A DNA stretch of 64,000 nt from Paludibacteraceae bacterium (GTDB lineage Bacteria; Bacteroidota; Bacteroidia; Bacteroidales; Paludibacteraceae), in contig JAGCFX010000047.1 in assembly GCA_017649925.1 (NCBI GenBank), positions 32,867 to 96,866 on the forward strand, read 5' to 3'. The number at the start of each line of letters is the position of its first letter. The stretch's first letter is position 1. A program made the position numbers and the translations under genes. The notes below the pieces were generated by a model. The model had not been told where the DNA came from and ran no database searches. It saw only the letters and a program-made list of their open reading frames with translations. Shown piece by piece: positions 17,159 through 26,735 of the stretch.

Positions 17159-19195
17159 TTATTGCGGGTCAACATCCGCTATTAGTTTCGTATTTTTGTT
17201 CGATGAAGTAATCGTTCCCTTTACGGGATAAGACATCGAGAAAATATGCTCAACGGCTTCTTTGATTCGCCGCTTTGCTTCGTCCATATTCGCCCCTTGC
17301 TCAATACGCAGTGTCAGTTCGCGAATGGTATAGACCTGTACACGCTCCACGGCAGGAATAATCACGGCAGAGACGCGGTTTCCGAAGATCTTTCGTAAGT
17401 GCGTCTGCAGTTGTGTTGCTACCGCTTGCACTCGCGCACCGTTATGGTCACGCAGTTGAAGCCGAATTATCCGATGAAATGGGGGATAATTGAATAGTTT
17501 GCGCTCTGCTATCTGATGTTGATACAGCGCTTCATAGTCATGTCTTTGCACCATTCCCAACACTACATTCTTCGGATCAAACGTCTGTATCCAAACTTCT
17601 CCTTTCGTGCCTTTTCTGCCTGCCCTTCCCGCTACTTGCTCTAACATCTGATAGGCACGTTCGTATGCTCGGAAATCCGGTTGGTTGAAGAGCGGATCAG
17701 CATTGAGCACCGCTACCAGACGTACATCATCGAAATGCAAACCTTTGGTCACCATTTGCGTGCCGACCAGTATATCGCACTCATGATTGGCGAAGGCATT
17801 GATGATATCCTGATAGGCGGATTTGTTGTGCGTGGTATCGAGGTCCATACGCAATACCCGCGCTTCGGGAAACAGTTGCTGTATCTCGTCTTCTATCCGC
17901 TCCGTGCCAAACCCCATTGCTTTTAATTCTCCGCCGCACTGCGGACATACGGGCGGTATCGGTGCATGATAACCGCAGTAGTGGCATCGCAATTCCTTGG
18001 CGCGCATATGGAGAGTCATCGGCACATCGCATTGCACGCACCGCGGCGGCTGACCGCATTGCGTACATTGTAACTGCGGCGCATAGCCACGTCGGTTTTG
18101 GAAGAGAATGACCTGTTTATGGTCTGCCAGACATTCCCGGATACGAGCTACCAGCGGGTCACTGAAATGCCCATACATCTCCTTGCGGTTATATTGCTGT
18201 CTCAAATCAACGAGTTTGATATCCGGCAGTTCGACACCTCCGAATCGCTCCGTCAGCGTCACCAGTCCATACACTCCTTTTTGCGCCAAATAGTACGATT
18301 CCATCGAGGGTGTTGCTGTTCCCAACAGAACCTTAGCACCTTGTGCTTGCGCCTGCACGATAGCCGCTGCGCGGGCATGATAACGCGGGGCAGGTTCAGT
18401 TTGTTTGTAACTGGGGTCATGCTCTTCATCCACAATCACCAGTCCTATATTCGGTATTGGCAAAAAGATCGCACTTCGCGCACCTATCACCACGTGCGGT
18501 TCGGGTCGCGCTGCAGCATGGTAAAGATCTTCGCGCTCCGCATCCGTAAAGCGGCTGTGATATACAGTCAGCCGGTCTCCGAAGATGCACTGCAGACGAC
18601 TCGTCAGTTGTGTGGTCAAAGCGATTTCCGGCACTAGATACAGCACATTCTTTCCTGCCTGCAGTTGCGATTGGATAAGGTGAATGTATATGTCCGTCTT
18701 GCCACTGGAAGTGACGCCGTGCAGCAATACAATGGTTTTGCCTTGTTGCCAAAAAGTCTCGATTTCATCGGCACTTTTCCGCTGTGCGGGAGACAAATCA
18801 TGCATGGGTTCTATCGGTCCCGTATATGGTGCGACATGCGTGCGACGACGTTTGGGCGGGTCCAACAACCGTTTGTCCAATCCGGACGGCAAAGCGGCGG
18901 ACATCACCTCTCCCAAGGTACACATATAATATCCGCTCATCCATTGCCAGAGATCCAACTGCTCTTTGGAAACGACAGGTGCCGTTTCGCTGACGGCGAT
19001 GATAGGTTTGATCTTTGATACAAAGACTTCATCCACCGGTTCCGTATGTTCGCGCAGCACTATTCCCCGCACTTCTTTTTTCATCAGCGGCACCACTACT
19101 CGCGTGCCGACAACGGGCATAGACAAACCATCCGGGACGCTATAGGTATAGCAATCTCGGATGGCCAACGGTAATATGATGTCAACAAACCTCAC
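17159..19195 (-). CDS. priA: primosomal protein N' (PriA helicase)
   Basis: PriA (about 678 residues) restarts stalled replication forks. The protein begins with [20 protein letters not shown], so the start must be GTG 19195 or TTG 19201; there is no ATG near it, and both overlap the end of tdk. Order: N-terminal DNA-binding domain, Walker A GVTSSGKT, the DEEHDPSYK box, then the zinc-binding insert with CTQC, CVQC, CHYC and CPQC pairs, and C-terminal helicase motifs [17 protein letters not shown] and QVAGRAGR. It is part of the tdk operon. Confidence 0.95.
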   Translation of the reverse strand: MRFVDIILPLAIRDCYTYSVPDGLSMPVVGTRVVVPLMKKEVRGIVLREHTEPVDEVFVSKIKPIIAVSETAPVVSKEQLDLWQWMSGYYMCTLGEVMSAALPSGLDKRLLDPPKRRRTHVAPYTGPIEPMHDLSPAQRKSADEIETFWQQGKTIVLLHGVTSSGKTDIYIHLIQSQLQAGKNVLYLVPEIALTTQLTSRLQCIFGDRLTVYHSRFTDAEREDLYHAAARPEPHVVIGARSAIFLPIPNIGLVIVDEEHDPSYKQTEPAPRYHARAAAIVQAQAQGAKVLLGTATPSMESYYLAQKGVYGLVTLTERFGGVELPDIKLVDLRQQYNRKEMYGHFSDPLVARIRECLADHKQVILFQNRRGYAPQLQCTQCGQPPRCVQCDVPMTLHMRAKELRCHYCGYHAPIPPVCPQCGGELKAMGFGTERIEDEIQQLFPEARVLRMDLDTTHNKSAYQDIINAFANHECDILVGTQMVTKGLHFDDVRLVAVLNADPLFNQPDFRAYERAYQMLEQVAGRAGRKGTKGEVWIQTFDPKNVVLGMVQRHDYEALYQHQIAERKLFNYPPFHRIIRLQLRDHNGARVQAVATQLQTHLRKIFGNRVSAVIIPAVERVQVYTIRELTLRIEQGANMDEAKRRIKEAVEHIFSMSYPVKGTITSSNKNTKLIADVDPQ

Positions 19196-19772
19196 TTGCA
19201 ATGGCTTTGTTGTAACAAGCGCGGCAGAGCGGTTCGTAACTATCCGTTTCGCCCAGCAGCACCCGTTTATCCGACGCCACGAGACGATGGCTGACGTACG
19301 CCAGATCGCCGCAGTGTACGCAGATGGCATGCGTCTTATATACATCTTCCGCTATCGCCATCAATGCCGGCATCGGACCGAAAGGAACACCCTTAAAGTC
19401 CATATCCAGACCTGCTACAATGACACGGATACCGCGCTCCGCCAACTGCTTGCATACGTCCACGATACCCATATCGAAGAACTGCGCCTCGTCAATACCC
19501 ACCACATCGATATCATCCGCCATAAGCAGGATATTCTGGCTGCTATCCACGGGAGTAGATTGGATAACGTTACGATCATGACTCACGACATCCTCTTCGC
19601 TATAACGCACATCAATAGCAGGCTTGTAAATCTCCACCCGCTGTTTGGCAAACTTGGCGCGTTTCATGCGGCGGATCAGCTCTTCCGTCTTTCCGCTGAA
19701 CATCGAACCGCATACCACTTCAATCGATCCCCGGCGTTGAACCGGTCCTTGTGTGTCTCGTTCTGAAAACAT
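19182..19772 (-). CDS. tdk: thymidine kinase
   Basis: Tdk (196 residues) phosphorylates thymidine in the salvage pathway. It is a type II enzyme: P-loop [14 protein letters not shown] (about 22-35), Walker B-like [10 protein letters not shown], the [10 protein letters not shown] lasso region, and zinc cysteines in CVHCGD and CRAC. It is the first gene of a ten-gene leftward operon with a strong promoter at 19799-19830. Its end overlaps the start of priA. Confidence 0.97.
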   Translation of the reverse strand: MFSERDTQGPVQRRGSIEVVCGSMFSGKTEELIRRMKRAKFAKQRVEIYKPAIDVRYSEEDVVSHDRNVIQSTPVDSSQNILLMADDIDVVGIDEAQFFDMGIVDVCKQLAERGIRVIVAGLDMDFKGVPFGPMPALMAIAEDVYKTHAICVHCGDLAYVSHRLVASDKRVLLGETDSYEPLCRACYNKAIASEVC

Positions 19773-19798
19773 ATCTGTATGGAATTCTATTCTGACTG

Positions 19799-19830
19799 CA
19801 AAAGTAGTAAAAATATTTTATATGTGCAAA
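19799..19830 (-). promoter_or_regulatory. promoter of the tdk operon
   Basis: On the minus strand TTTG (19827-19830), 20 nt, TACTTTTG (19799-19806). It is divergent from the aroB promoter; the two -33 boxes are 5 nt apart. Confidence 0.8.
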
Positions 19831-19835
19831 TAAAA

Positions 19836-19867
19836 TTTGCATAATTGAAAATTTTATAGTAATTTTG
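19836..19867 (+). promoter_or_regulatory. promoter of aroB
   Basis: TTTG (19836-19839), 20 nt, TAATTTTG (19860-19867). The aroB ATG at 19877 is only 9 nt past the -7 box, so the mRNA should have almost no leader. Confidence 0.8.
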
Positions 19868-19876
19868 CAGGCGAAT

Positions 19877-20893
19877 ATGATATACAAAGACATAAATAAT
19901 GCATTGACGCGAATCACTCGCTCCTACGAACAAGTGGTTGCAGTGGCGGATGTGAAGCTTCAGAAAAATGATTTTCACTTACCGACTTTATGGCTGGAGA
20001 CAAGTGAGGAACGGAAGAGTTTGCAGACCATAGAGGAGATTTGGTATTTTCTGTTTGCACAAGGAGTGACGCGTCGCGGTTTGCTCGTTGCTATCGGCGG
20101 TGGTGTGCTGACCGACCTTGCGGGTTTTGCTGCAGCAACCTACAAGCGCGGCATTGACTATGTCAATATACCAACCACTCTATTAGCCATGGTAGATGCC
20201 TCATCGGGCGGAAAGACAGGCTTTAACTATCATGGTTTAAAGAACAGCGTAGGTGCTTTTCATGCTCCGAAAGAAACGCTTATATGCCCGCAATGGCTCA
20301 AGACACTGCCATCCGATGAGTTTCTCAGCGGTTTCGGCGAGATGCTGAAGACCGGACTGATAGAGGAATCGGGAAAACTCTGGCCTCAACTATTACAATA
20401 CGACCTGGAGACTATGGATGTTGAGACGCTGACTCCTCTAATTGAAACGTGTGTGCGCGCGAAGGAACAGATTGTTACGGCTGATCCGCACGAAGAAGGA
20501 TTGCGTAAGATACTGAACTTCGGTCATACGTTCGGTCATGCGCTGGAAGAGGCTCAAAGTGTCAATCGTCCATCATCCAAGCGCCCATTGCTTCACGGCT
20601 ACGCCGTGTTGTACGGTTTGATAGCCGAACTATACCTGAGTGTTACCAAACTCGGCTGTCCGCGCGAGCCGCTGCAACAATTGACGCAACTGATGCTGCA
20701 TTATTACGGTCGGCCTCAATGCAATTGTTCCGACCGCGAACAGTTGATTGCTCTCATGCAACAGGACAAAAAGAATGAGCGCACAGCCGAGATCAACTGT
20801 ACGCTCCTTCACGATGTCGGTTCGCCCGTCATCAATCAGGTCATTACACCCGCTGAAGCGAATGAAGCCTTAGAGTATCTTTTCTCCCTGTAA
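19877..20893 (+). CDS. aroB: 3-dehydroquinate synthase
   Basis: AroB (338 residues) closes the ring in step two of the shikimate pathway, using NAD and a metal ion. Family motifs: AIGGGVLTDLAGFAA, GIDYVNIPTTLLAMVD, SSGGKTGFN, SGFGEMLKTG and the metal-site stretch NFGHTFGHALE. I chose ATG 19877 because the longer frame begins with TTG inside the -7 box. The gene stands alone with its own promoter. Its last 24 nt overlap the end of the secreted protein gene on the other strand. Confidence 0.97.
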   Translation: MIYKDINNALTRITRSYEQVVAVADVKLQKNDFHLPTLWLETSEERKSLQTIEEIWYFLFAQGVTRRGLLVAIGGGVLTDLAGFAAATYKRGIDYVNIPTTLLAMVDASSGGKTGFNYHGLKNSVGAFHAPKETLICPQWLKTLPSDEFLSGFGEMLKTGLIEESGKLWPQLLQYDLETMDVETLTPLIETCVRAKEQIVTADPHEEGLRKILNFGHTFGHALEEAQSVNRPSSKRPLLHGYAVLYGLIAELYLSVTKLGCPREPLQQLTQLMLHYYGRPQCNCSDREQLIALMQQDKKNERTAEINCTLLHDVGSPVINQVITPAEANEALEYLFSL

Positions 20894-22906
20894 GGTATAA
20901 AGTCCGTTTTCTGTTTGCACCAACACTACGCCATCACGCATGATAAGGCGTGCGTTACTACCGGTAGATGTGTTGTTAAGACCTTCTTCCGAATCAGTTG
21001 GATCCGTTGGGTCAGTAGGATCTGTCGGGTCGGTGGGTTCGGAATAGTTCTCCTGTTTGACGATATACAGCGTTACCACGTCATAATCATAGCTGACGAT
21101 GACATAGGTTTTTGTCGGCACGTCTTTTGTGAAACTCGACAAGTTGAACTTATTTGTTACGGCATACTCTTTGCCTTTGTAGGTCAGGGCAGTCCAACTG
21201 CTGACTACGGCACTATCCAACAGCAGATAACGGCACACGTCCGCCGAATCGATGACTGCCGGTGCTTCTTCAGGCAGCACTTCTGCGTTCTTGCCTATCT
21301 TGAATTGCTCTGACGGCGAGATCTCCGGCACGCCGAAATAATTGATATACCGTCCCGTCACACCTGACAGCGGGTCGCCGGCTTTGACGTCTGCGCCGAA
21401 ACGCTTGCCTGTCTCACCATTACCGCGGTCGAAGAGCAACATGCTACCCGTCTCATCGCGCACATAAATATAATTGTCAAATTTCTTGGTCACCACCACG
21501 TCCTTCAGATAAACAATCGTGTAATCTTCTTGCGTCACGGCTTGGTTGATTGCCATCGGCGCAAGGCGGTGCAGAATGATTGAGACGCTCGTTGTCGCGC
21601 TGCCGGAACTCAATACCAGTGTGTCAATGTATGTGCCCACGTTCGGAGCATTGTAGGAAATCGTCAGATTATCTCCATCGCGATCGATCGTCGCTGCAGA
21701 AAGCGAGAAGATATCGCCGTGCTTGAGCGTAGCCGAAATATCTTGCGTTAATTTATTGGCATTGACGGCAATCGTTCGTTTGCCAGTCGGTTCAATCATT
21801 GTTCCGAAATTGACGAACGGCGCCACAATAGCCTCTACGTCACCGATAGCTTCTGTGCGGCGATATAGACAAACGGGTGTCTGCGAGCGGTCGGCATAGC
21901 AAGCAAAGAGCGTCGGATTGTTTGATGCGTTGTATTGAATGATCTTACCCACACTATTGCCGAGGTTGGTGATGACTGCTTCTCCTCCATTCTCAATGAC
22001 AATTGACCAATAGCCGTAGTTGCCGTAGGTTTTCTCATCCACTACGTCAGTCCATAACGCCAGACGATTCTTCGTCTTTCCTCCTGAAGCTACCAGATAG
22101 GCTTCTTCATAACGAATCTCGTCTTGGAAGATAAAGGATTTTTGCCCGTTCAAATCGGCGATTCTTAATGTATAGATCGCGCGATCGTCGGGTTCCACCG
22201 TGTTGCGGTCATTGGAGTATTTTCCGGCGATGGCATGAATATTATTCACACTCTCATATTCGTCAAAATATCCCATGATATAGTTCACGCCGTTCTTGGA
22301 GACGCCGAAAATGACTTGGTCGGAATCCTGCAACTGATTCACATCCGTAACGAGTTGATAACTATCCATCGTGAAGGCGGAACTACCCGCTGCCGAACGG
22401 ATAGAGATGGTGTTGATATAGATGGCATTTTCCGAGCAGTCTACCCAGAATTTGATCTTGCCGCTCTGCGGTGTGGTGTATAGGATAATTGAGTCGCGAT
22501 TCCATACGCCTTCTCCACTCGCCGCGGGTTTATTGACGGTAATGGTCTGCTCCGAGTTACTGCCTACTTGCACATGAATAACACCTTTGCCATTACTGCT
22601 GTTTTGGCAGAAATTGATAGTAACACGTCTTACGTCCGTAAACTCTTTTACTGATGTTGCGCCTGCAGTAGACGTGCCTTTTTTGACGCCCACACCGCAC
22701 GAATAGAGACGTCCGTCAGCCGCAGATCGACCAGCGCTGTATTCAGAAGCTGCGCTATCACATTTCCATCCGTCGGTAGTACCATCGCATACGGTGGCAT
22801 CAATCTTACTCTTCCATTCTTTGGATGTGAAGGTGTAAGTCGTTATGCCCGCCATCATAGTCAGCGAGACGAGCATAGAACATAGCGTAAAGAGAATCTT
22901 TTTCAT
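20870..22906 (-). CDS. secreted multidomain protein with DPTDPT linker and RDG tail
   Basis: A protein of 678 residues with a signal peptide (MKKILFTLCSMLVSLTMMA). Residues about 20-170 form a beta-rich domain (TITVNKPAASGEGVWNRDS) that may bind ligand. A second part (YQLVTDVNQLQDSDQVIFGV) is the same kind of module as in the 1709-residue protein. Then come a chaperone-like beta domain (TIDRDGDNLTISYNAP) and an OB-fold-like region (TIVYLKDVVVTKKFDNYIYV-RDETG). A (PTD)n linker leads to the tail RLIMRDGVVLVQTENGLY-TLQGEKIL. It starts 11 nt after phoH, so it is the last gene of the lpx-glnS-phoH run. Its 3' end overlaps aroB by 24 nt. Function unknown; probably surface or extracellular. Confidence 0.85.
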   Translation of the reverse strand: MKKILFTLCSMLVSLTMMAGITTYTFTSKEWKSKIDATVCDGTTDGWKCDSAASEYSAGRSAADGRLYSCGVGVKKGTSTAGATSVKEFTDVRRVTINFCQNSSNGKGVIHVQVGSNSEQTITVNKPAASGEGVWNRDSIILYTTPQSGKIKFWVDCSENAIYINTISIRSAAGSSAFTMDSYQLVTDVNQLQDSDQVIFGVSKNGVNYIMGYFDEYESVNNIHAIAGKYSNDRNTVEPDDRAIYTLRIADLNGQKSFIFQDEIRYEEAYLVASGGKTKNRLALWTDVVDEKTYGNYGYWSIVIENGGEAVITNLGNSVGKIIQYNASNNPTLFACYADRSQTPVCLYRRTEAIGDVEAIVAPFVNFGTMIEPTGKRTIAVNANKLTQDISATLKHGDIFSLSAATIDRDGDNLTISYNAPNVGTYIDTLVLSSGSATTSVSIILHRLAPMAINQAVTQEDYTIVYLKDVVVTKKFDNYIYVRDETGSMLLFDRGNGETGKRFGADVKAGDPLSGVTGRYINYFGVPEISPSEQFKIGKNAEVLPEEAPAVIDSADVCRYLLLDSAVVSSWTALTYKGKEYAVTNKFNLSSFTKDVPTKTYVIVSYDYDVVTLYIVKQENYSEPTDPTDPTDPTDPTDSEEGLNNTSTGSNARLIMRDGVVLVQTENGLYTLQGEKIL

Positions 22907-22917
22907 GGTATGTTTGT

Positions 22918-23847
22918 TTATTTTTCGTTATATGCCGCCACGATATGTTTGACGAGCGGATGGCGGACGATATCTTTCTCGTTGAACTCAATGATTCGTA
23001 TGCCTTTGATGTTTTTGAATCGCTCCATAGCATCGCGAAGTCCGGATTTCTGCGTCGGCGGCAGGTCAATCTGCGTCATGTCGCCGGTTACAATCATCTT
23101 ACCGCCAAAACCAAGGCGTGTGAGGAACATCTTGAGTTGCAGCGTAGTGGTATTTTGCGCCTCATCAAGAATAACGACGGCATCGGAGAGTGTGCGTCCG
23201 CGCATGAAGGCTAACGGAGCAATCTGAATCGTACCTTTCTCCATATATTCCGTCAATTTGGCGGCCGGAATCATATCTTGCAGCGCATCATAAAGCGGTT
23301 GCAGGTACGGATCGATTTTCTCTTTCATGTCTCCCGGTAGAAAACCGAGTTTCTCTCCGGCTTCAACGGCAGGACGGGAAAGGATGATTCGTCTCACTTC
23401 ACGGTTTTTGAGTGCGCGTACGGCCAATGCGATAGCCGTGTATGTCTTACCGCTACCGGCAGGTCCGACGGCAAAGAGCAAGTCATTCTCTTCATACGCC
23501 TCAACGAGTGCGCGCTGATTGGTAGAGCGGGCATAGATAGACTTGCCGTTCACGCCATGCAAGATCAGATTATCGGTGGCCGACTCGTGCGGTTTATCAC
23601 CATGCAGCAACATCAGGATATCCTGTTCCGTCAGGCGATTATTGCGGATACAGAACTCCTCGCATCGTTGCAGCGCATCCTCAAAACGCGCAATGGCAGC
23701 TTCGGGTCCTGCTACTTTGACCTGATAGCCACGCGCTACAACCCGTAAGTCGGGGTGCTGGTCTTTCAGGCAAAGCATATTCGCATTATTCACACCGTAA
23801 AAGGTCGGTGTATCGAGGGCATCGTTGAGAGTAATGATTGTTTCCAT
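22918..23847 (-). CDS. PhoH family ATPase
   Basis: A protein of 309 residues of the PhoH/YbeZ group, cytosolic P-loop ATPases linked to RNA and ribosome maintenance. The N-terminal domain (FYGVNNANMLCLKD) resembles Bacteroidales homologues, which supports the 23847 start even though it overlaps the previous gene by 62 nt. Walker A is FAVGPAGSGKTYTAIALA, then RRIILSRPAVEAGEKLGFLPG (split in the family as SRPAVEAGE and LGFLPGD), and Walker B VVILDEAQN. No ybeY is beside it here. Confidence 0.93.
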   Translation of the reverse strand: METIITLNDALDTPTFYGVNNANMLCLKDQHPDLRVVARGYQVKVAGPEAAIARFEDALQRCEEFCIRNNRLTEQDILMLLHGDKPHESATDNLILHGVNGKSIYARSTNQRALVEAYEENDLLFAVGPAGSGKTYTAIALAVRALKNREVRRIILSRPAVEAGEKLGFLPGDMKEKIDPYLQPLYDALQDMIPAAKLTEYMEKGTIQIAPLAFMRGRTLSDAVVILDEAQNTTTLQLKMFLTRLGFGGKMIVTGDMTQIDLPPTQKSGLRDAMERFKNIKGIRIIEFNEKDIVRHPLVKHIVAAYNEK

Positions 23848-24202
23848 CTATACAAATTGTCTGTCCTCCGTTACAGAGCAGCAGATAAGGCACATTCAGT
23901 TTTCTATTATACGTAACGGCTTGGTCGAGTGTTTTTTGCGTTAAAGGCACAGTCTCGGCTTTGCATTCAATGAGCATCAACGGTTGTGTCAGCCGGTCAT
24001 ATACCACGGCATCACATCTTTTTTTTGCTTCTCCGACCGTAATTGCTGTTTCAACGGCAATAAGTGAAGCGGGATAGTCAAGTTCGCTTACCATGCGATG
24101 GAGCAACTGCTGCCGTACCCATTCTTCCGGCGTCAGGCGTACCCATCGATGCCGCCATTCGCAGAAGATCTGCTCTTTGCCGTTGAAAATGCGCGTTTTC
24201 AC
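23786..24202 (-). CDS. HsdR N-terminal-like PD-(D/E)xK protein
   Basis: A protein of 138 residues that resembles the N-terminal nuclease domain of type I restriction enzyme R subunits. The nuclease core is KRCDAVVYD followed by LMLIECKA, that is the D...ExK pattern at about residues 63 and 79-81, after SLIAVETAI. No methylase, specificity subunit or helicase is nearby, so it is not a restriction system here. Stand-alone proteins of this type are common in Bacteroidales; their role is not clear. It overlaps glnS by 4 nt and phoH by 62 nt. Confidence 0.8.
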   Translation of the reverse strand: MKTRIFNGKEQIFCEWRHRWVRLTPEEWVRQQLLHRMVSELDYPASLIAVETAITVGEAKKRCDAVVYDRLTQPLMLIECKAETVPLTQKTLDQAVTYNRKLNVPYLLLCNGGQTICIDGNNHYSQRCPRYTDLLRCE

Positions 24203-25920
24203 TTAAGATAGTTATCTTTTAATGAGCAGGTACGGTTGAGAATCAGTTTGTCTGCCGTTGTATCGGGATCCACAACGAAGTAGCCCTGTTTGAGCAACTG
24301 GTAATGGTTCTCTTGCTCAATACCGTCTTTGAGAATCGGCGCATGCAGTTCGCTGCGTAGCGAGCCTTCTATCTTGATATTCTTGACAATCAGACTCTCC
24401 GGATTCAGCAAGTCACGGAAATCACCTTCTTCTGCGGCAGGATTCTCAACGGCAAAGAGTCGGTCATACAGACGCACTTCAGCATCAAGCGCAGAGTTGC
24501 ATTCTACCCAGTTGATGGTTGCTTTGGTCTTACGGTTTCCGCCTTCCGTTCCTGATTTGGAATTCGGGTCATAGGTTGCGTAAACGGTTGTTATATTGCC
24601 GTTTGTATCTTTCTCGCAGCCTGTGGCTTGGATGATATAAGACGATTTGAGCCGCACCTCACGACCACCGGGGCTGAGGCGGTAGAACTTATTATCTGCT
24701 TCTTCAAGGAAGTCTCCGCGTTCAATCCACAGTTCACGTCCGAACTTCATCTCTCTCGTGCCGAGTTCTTCATGTCCGTCGATATTCTCTGCAATGAGTG
24801 TCTCGCCTTCACCTTCATAATTGGTGATGATGAGTTTAACCGGATCAAAGATAGCGCAAACACGCGGAGCGGTCTCTTTAAGATCCTCACGAATGACATG
24901 TTCCAATAAGCCCTGGTCAATCATTCCTTCCACTTTCGTATAGCCGATCTTGTCCATGAAAGAGCGGATAGCTTGCGGCGTGTAACCGCGGCGACGGAGA
25001 CCGCAGACAGTCGGCATGCGCGGGTCATCCCAACCGGCTACGAGACCTTCTTGCACAAGCTGCAGCATCTTACGTTTTGACATCACAGTATAAGTGATGT
25101 TGAGTCGGTTAAACTCACGCTGTTTCGGGCGATAGTCCGGGCCGTAAGGCGACAATCCGCAGAAATTAGGTCCGCTGAACTGGTCAATGAAATAATCGTA
25201 TAACGGACGGTGAACCTCAAACTCCAGCGTACAGATAGAGTGCGTTACGCCTTCAAAATAATCGGACTGTCCGTGCGCAAAGTCATACATCGGATATACA
25301 TTCCATTTGCGTCCCGTACGGTGATGCGGGTGGCTGGTGATAATACGATACATGATCGGGTCACGGAAATGCATGTTCGGATTTGCCATGTCAATCTTAG
25401 CGCGCAACACCATCTTTCCTTCCTCTATCTCGCCGCGCTGCATGGCTTCAAAAAGTTGTAAGTTCTCTTCGATGGGTCTATCGCGGAACGGCGAAGCGAC
25501 ACCGGGTTCGGTAGGCGTTCCTTTCTGCTCTGCAATCTGTTCAGCCGTCTGCTCATCGACATACGCTTTGCCGGCTTTGATGAAACGGATAGCGAGGTCG
25601 TAGAGTTGCTGGAAATAATCCGAGGCGTAGAAGATCTTGCCCCATTTGAAGCCCAGCCAAGCGATATCGCGCTCGATGGTTTCTACATATTCGGTGTCCT
25701 CTTTGGCCGGGTTGGTGTCGTCAAAACGCAGGTTGCAGACACCGTGATATTTCTCCGCGATGCCGAAGTCCATGCAGATAGCTTTGACGTGTCCTATATG
25801 CAGATAGCCGTTAGGCTCCGGCGGGAAACGTGTTTGAATACGTCCATCGTTCACTCCTTCAGCCAAGTCTTTTTCTACGATTTGCTCAATGAAATTGAGA
25901 CTTTTTTCCTCGTTGTCCAT
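24199..25920 (-). CDS. glnS: glutaminyl-tRNA synthetase
   Basis: GlnRS (573 residues) charges tRNA-Gln. It is a class I enzyme: the HIGH motif is in PPEPNGYLHIGHVKAI (about 33-48), the tRNA-binding FDDTNPAKE follows, and the KMSKS loop is VMSKRKML. The C-terminal beta-barrel anticodon-binding domains are complete. Its presence shows direct charging of tRNA-Gln. It lies 98 nt after lpxA, with a short tandem repeat in the gap, and overlaps the nuclease-like gene by 4 nt. No promoter of the usual form is seen in the gap. Confidence 0.98.
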   Translation of the reverse strand: MDNEEKSLNFIEQIVEKDLAEGVNDGRIQTRFPPEPNGYLHIGHVKAICMDFGIAEKYHGVCNLRFDDTNPAKEDTEYVETIERDIAWLGFKWGKIFYASDYFQQLYDLAIRFIKAGKAYVDEQTAEQIAEQKGTPTEPGVASPFRDRPIEENLQLFEAMQRGEIEEGKMVLRAKIDMANPNMHFRDPIMYRIITSHPHHRTGRKWNVYPMYDFAHGQSDYFEGVTHSICTLEFEVHRPLYDYFIDQFSGPNFCGLSPYGPDYRPKQREFNRLNITYTVMSKRKMLQLVQEGLVAGWDDPRMPTVCGLRRRGYTPQAIRSFMDKIGYTKVEGMIDQGLLEHVIREDLKETAPRVCAIFDPVKLIITNYEGEGETLIAENIDGHEELGTREMKFGRELWIERGDFLEEADNKFYRLSPGGREVRLKSSYIIQATGCEKDTNGNITTVYATYDPNSKSGTEGGNRKTKATINWVECNSALDAEVRLYDRLFAVENPAAEEGDFRDLLNPESLIVKNIKIEGSLRSELHAPILKDGIEQENHYQLLKQGYFVVDPDTTADKLILNRTCSLKDNYLK

Positions 25921-25950
25921 TATTGATGTTGTTTAGTATATTTATCGAAT

Positions 25951-25994
25951 CACGCAATAACCACGCAATAATCGCGCAATAATCACCCAATGTT
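25951..25994. repeat. four 11-nt tandem repeats between lpxA and glnS
   Basis: Units at 25951, 25962, 25973 and 25984 follow CACGCAATAAT with a few changes, the last one degraded. They lie just upstream of glnS. Confidence 0.8.
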
Positions 25995-26018
25995 GCTCCG
26001 TTGCAGGCCTTATTTTTC

Positions 26019-26735
26019 CTAGGCTCTCACAATACCTCTGGTGGATTTCTTGATGAAATCGACTATTGTATCCCGTTCTGCGGACGCAGGCACGTTAGCT
26101 TCGATGTGCGCCAAGGCCTGTGTGGTATTCATACCTCCCTGATAGATTATACGATAGACTTCTTGGATCGTATGAATCTGTTCGGGCGTGAAGCCGCGTC
26201 GGTTGAGTCCGATGGAGTTGATGCCACAGAAAGCAATGGGTTCGCGTGCCACTACGGCGTACGGCGGAACATCTTTGTTGACCTTCGAGCCGCCTTGAAT
26301 CATGACATGCGCGCCGATGCGTCCGAACTGATGAACAAGTGTGCCACCGCCGATGATAGCGAAATCGTCCACTTCCACTTCGCCAGCCAACTGCGTACAA
26401 TTGGACATGATGATGTTATCATGCAAAATACAATCATGCGCGATATGGCAGTAAGCCATGATAAGATTGTTGTTTCCGACGACGGTCTTACCTTTACTGG
26501 CCGTGCCGCGATGAACGGTGACGAACTCACGCAAGACGCAGTTATCGCCTATGACAACCCATGTTTCCTCTCCGCGGAACTTGAGATCCTGCGGGATGCA
26601 ACCGATTACTGCGTGCGGGAACACATGGCAGTTATCGCCAAGAATCACATTGTCATCGATGTACGCAAAGGCGTCTATCGTCACGTTTTTCCCGATTTGT
26701 GCTTTCGGGCTCACGTAGGCTAATGGAGATATCAT
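26019..26735 (-). CDS. lpxA: UDP-N-acetylglucosamine acyltransferase
   Basis: LpxA (238 residues) adds the first 3-hydroxyacyl chain in lipid A synthesis. Its left-handed beta-helix shows as hexapeptide repeats (ISPLAYVSPKAQIGKNVTI, VVIGDNCVLREFVTVHRG, IIGGGTLVHQFGRIG). The catalytic histidine lies in the AYCHIAHDC segment. The C-terminal helical part has GLNRRGFTPEQI. It starts on the base after the lpxC stop, so it is coupled to lpxC. Confidence 0.97.
   Translation of the reverse strand: MISPLAYVSPKAQIGKNVTIDAFAYIDDNVILGDNCHVFPHAVIGCIPQDLKFRGEETWVVIGDNCVLREFVTVHRGTASKGKTVVGNNNLIMAYCHIAHDCILHDNIIMSNCTQLAGEVEVDDFAIIGGGTLVHQFGRIGAHVMIQGGSKVNKDVPPYAVVAREPIAFCGINSIGLNRRGFTPEQIHTIQEVYRIIYQGGMNTTQALAHIEANVPASAERDTIVDFIKKSTRGIVRA

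Noticed and set aside
23786-24202. Type I restriction system
   Set aside because: Only a nuclease-like domain is present; there is no HsdM, HsdS or helicase, and the neighbours are glnS and phoH.
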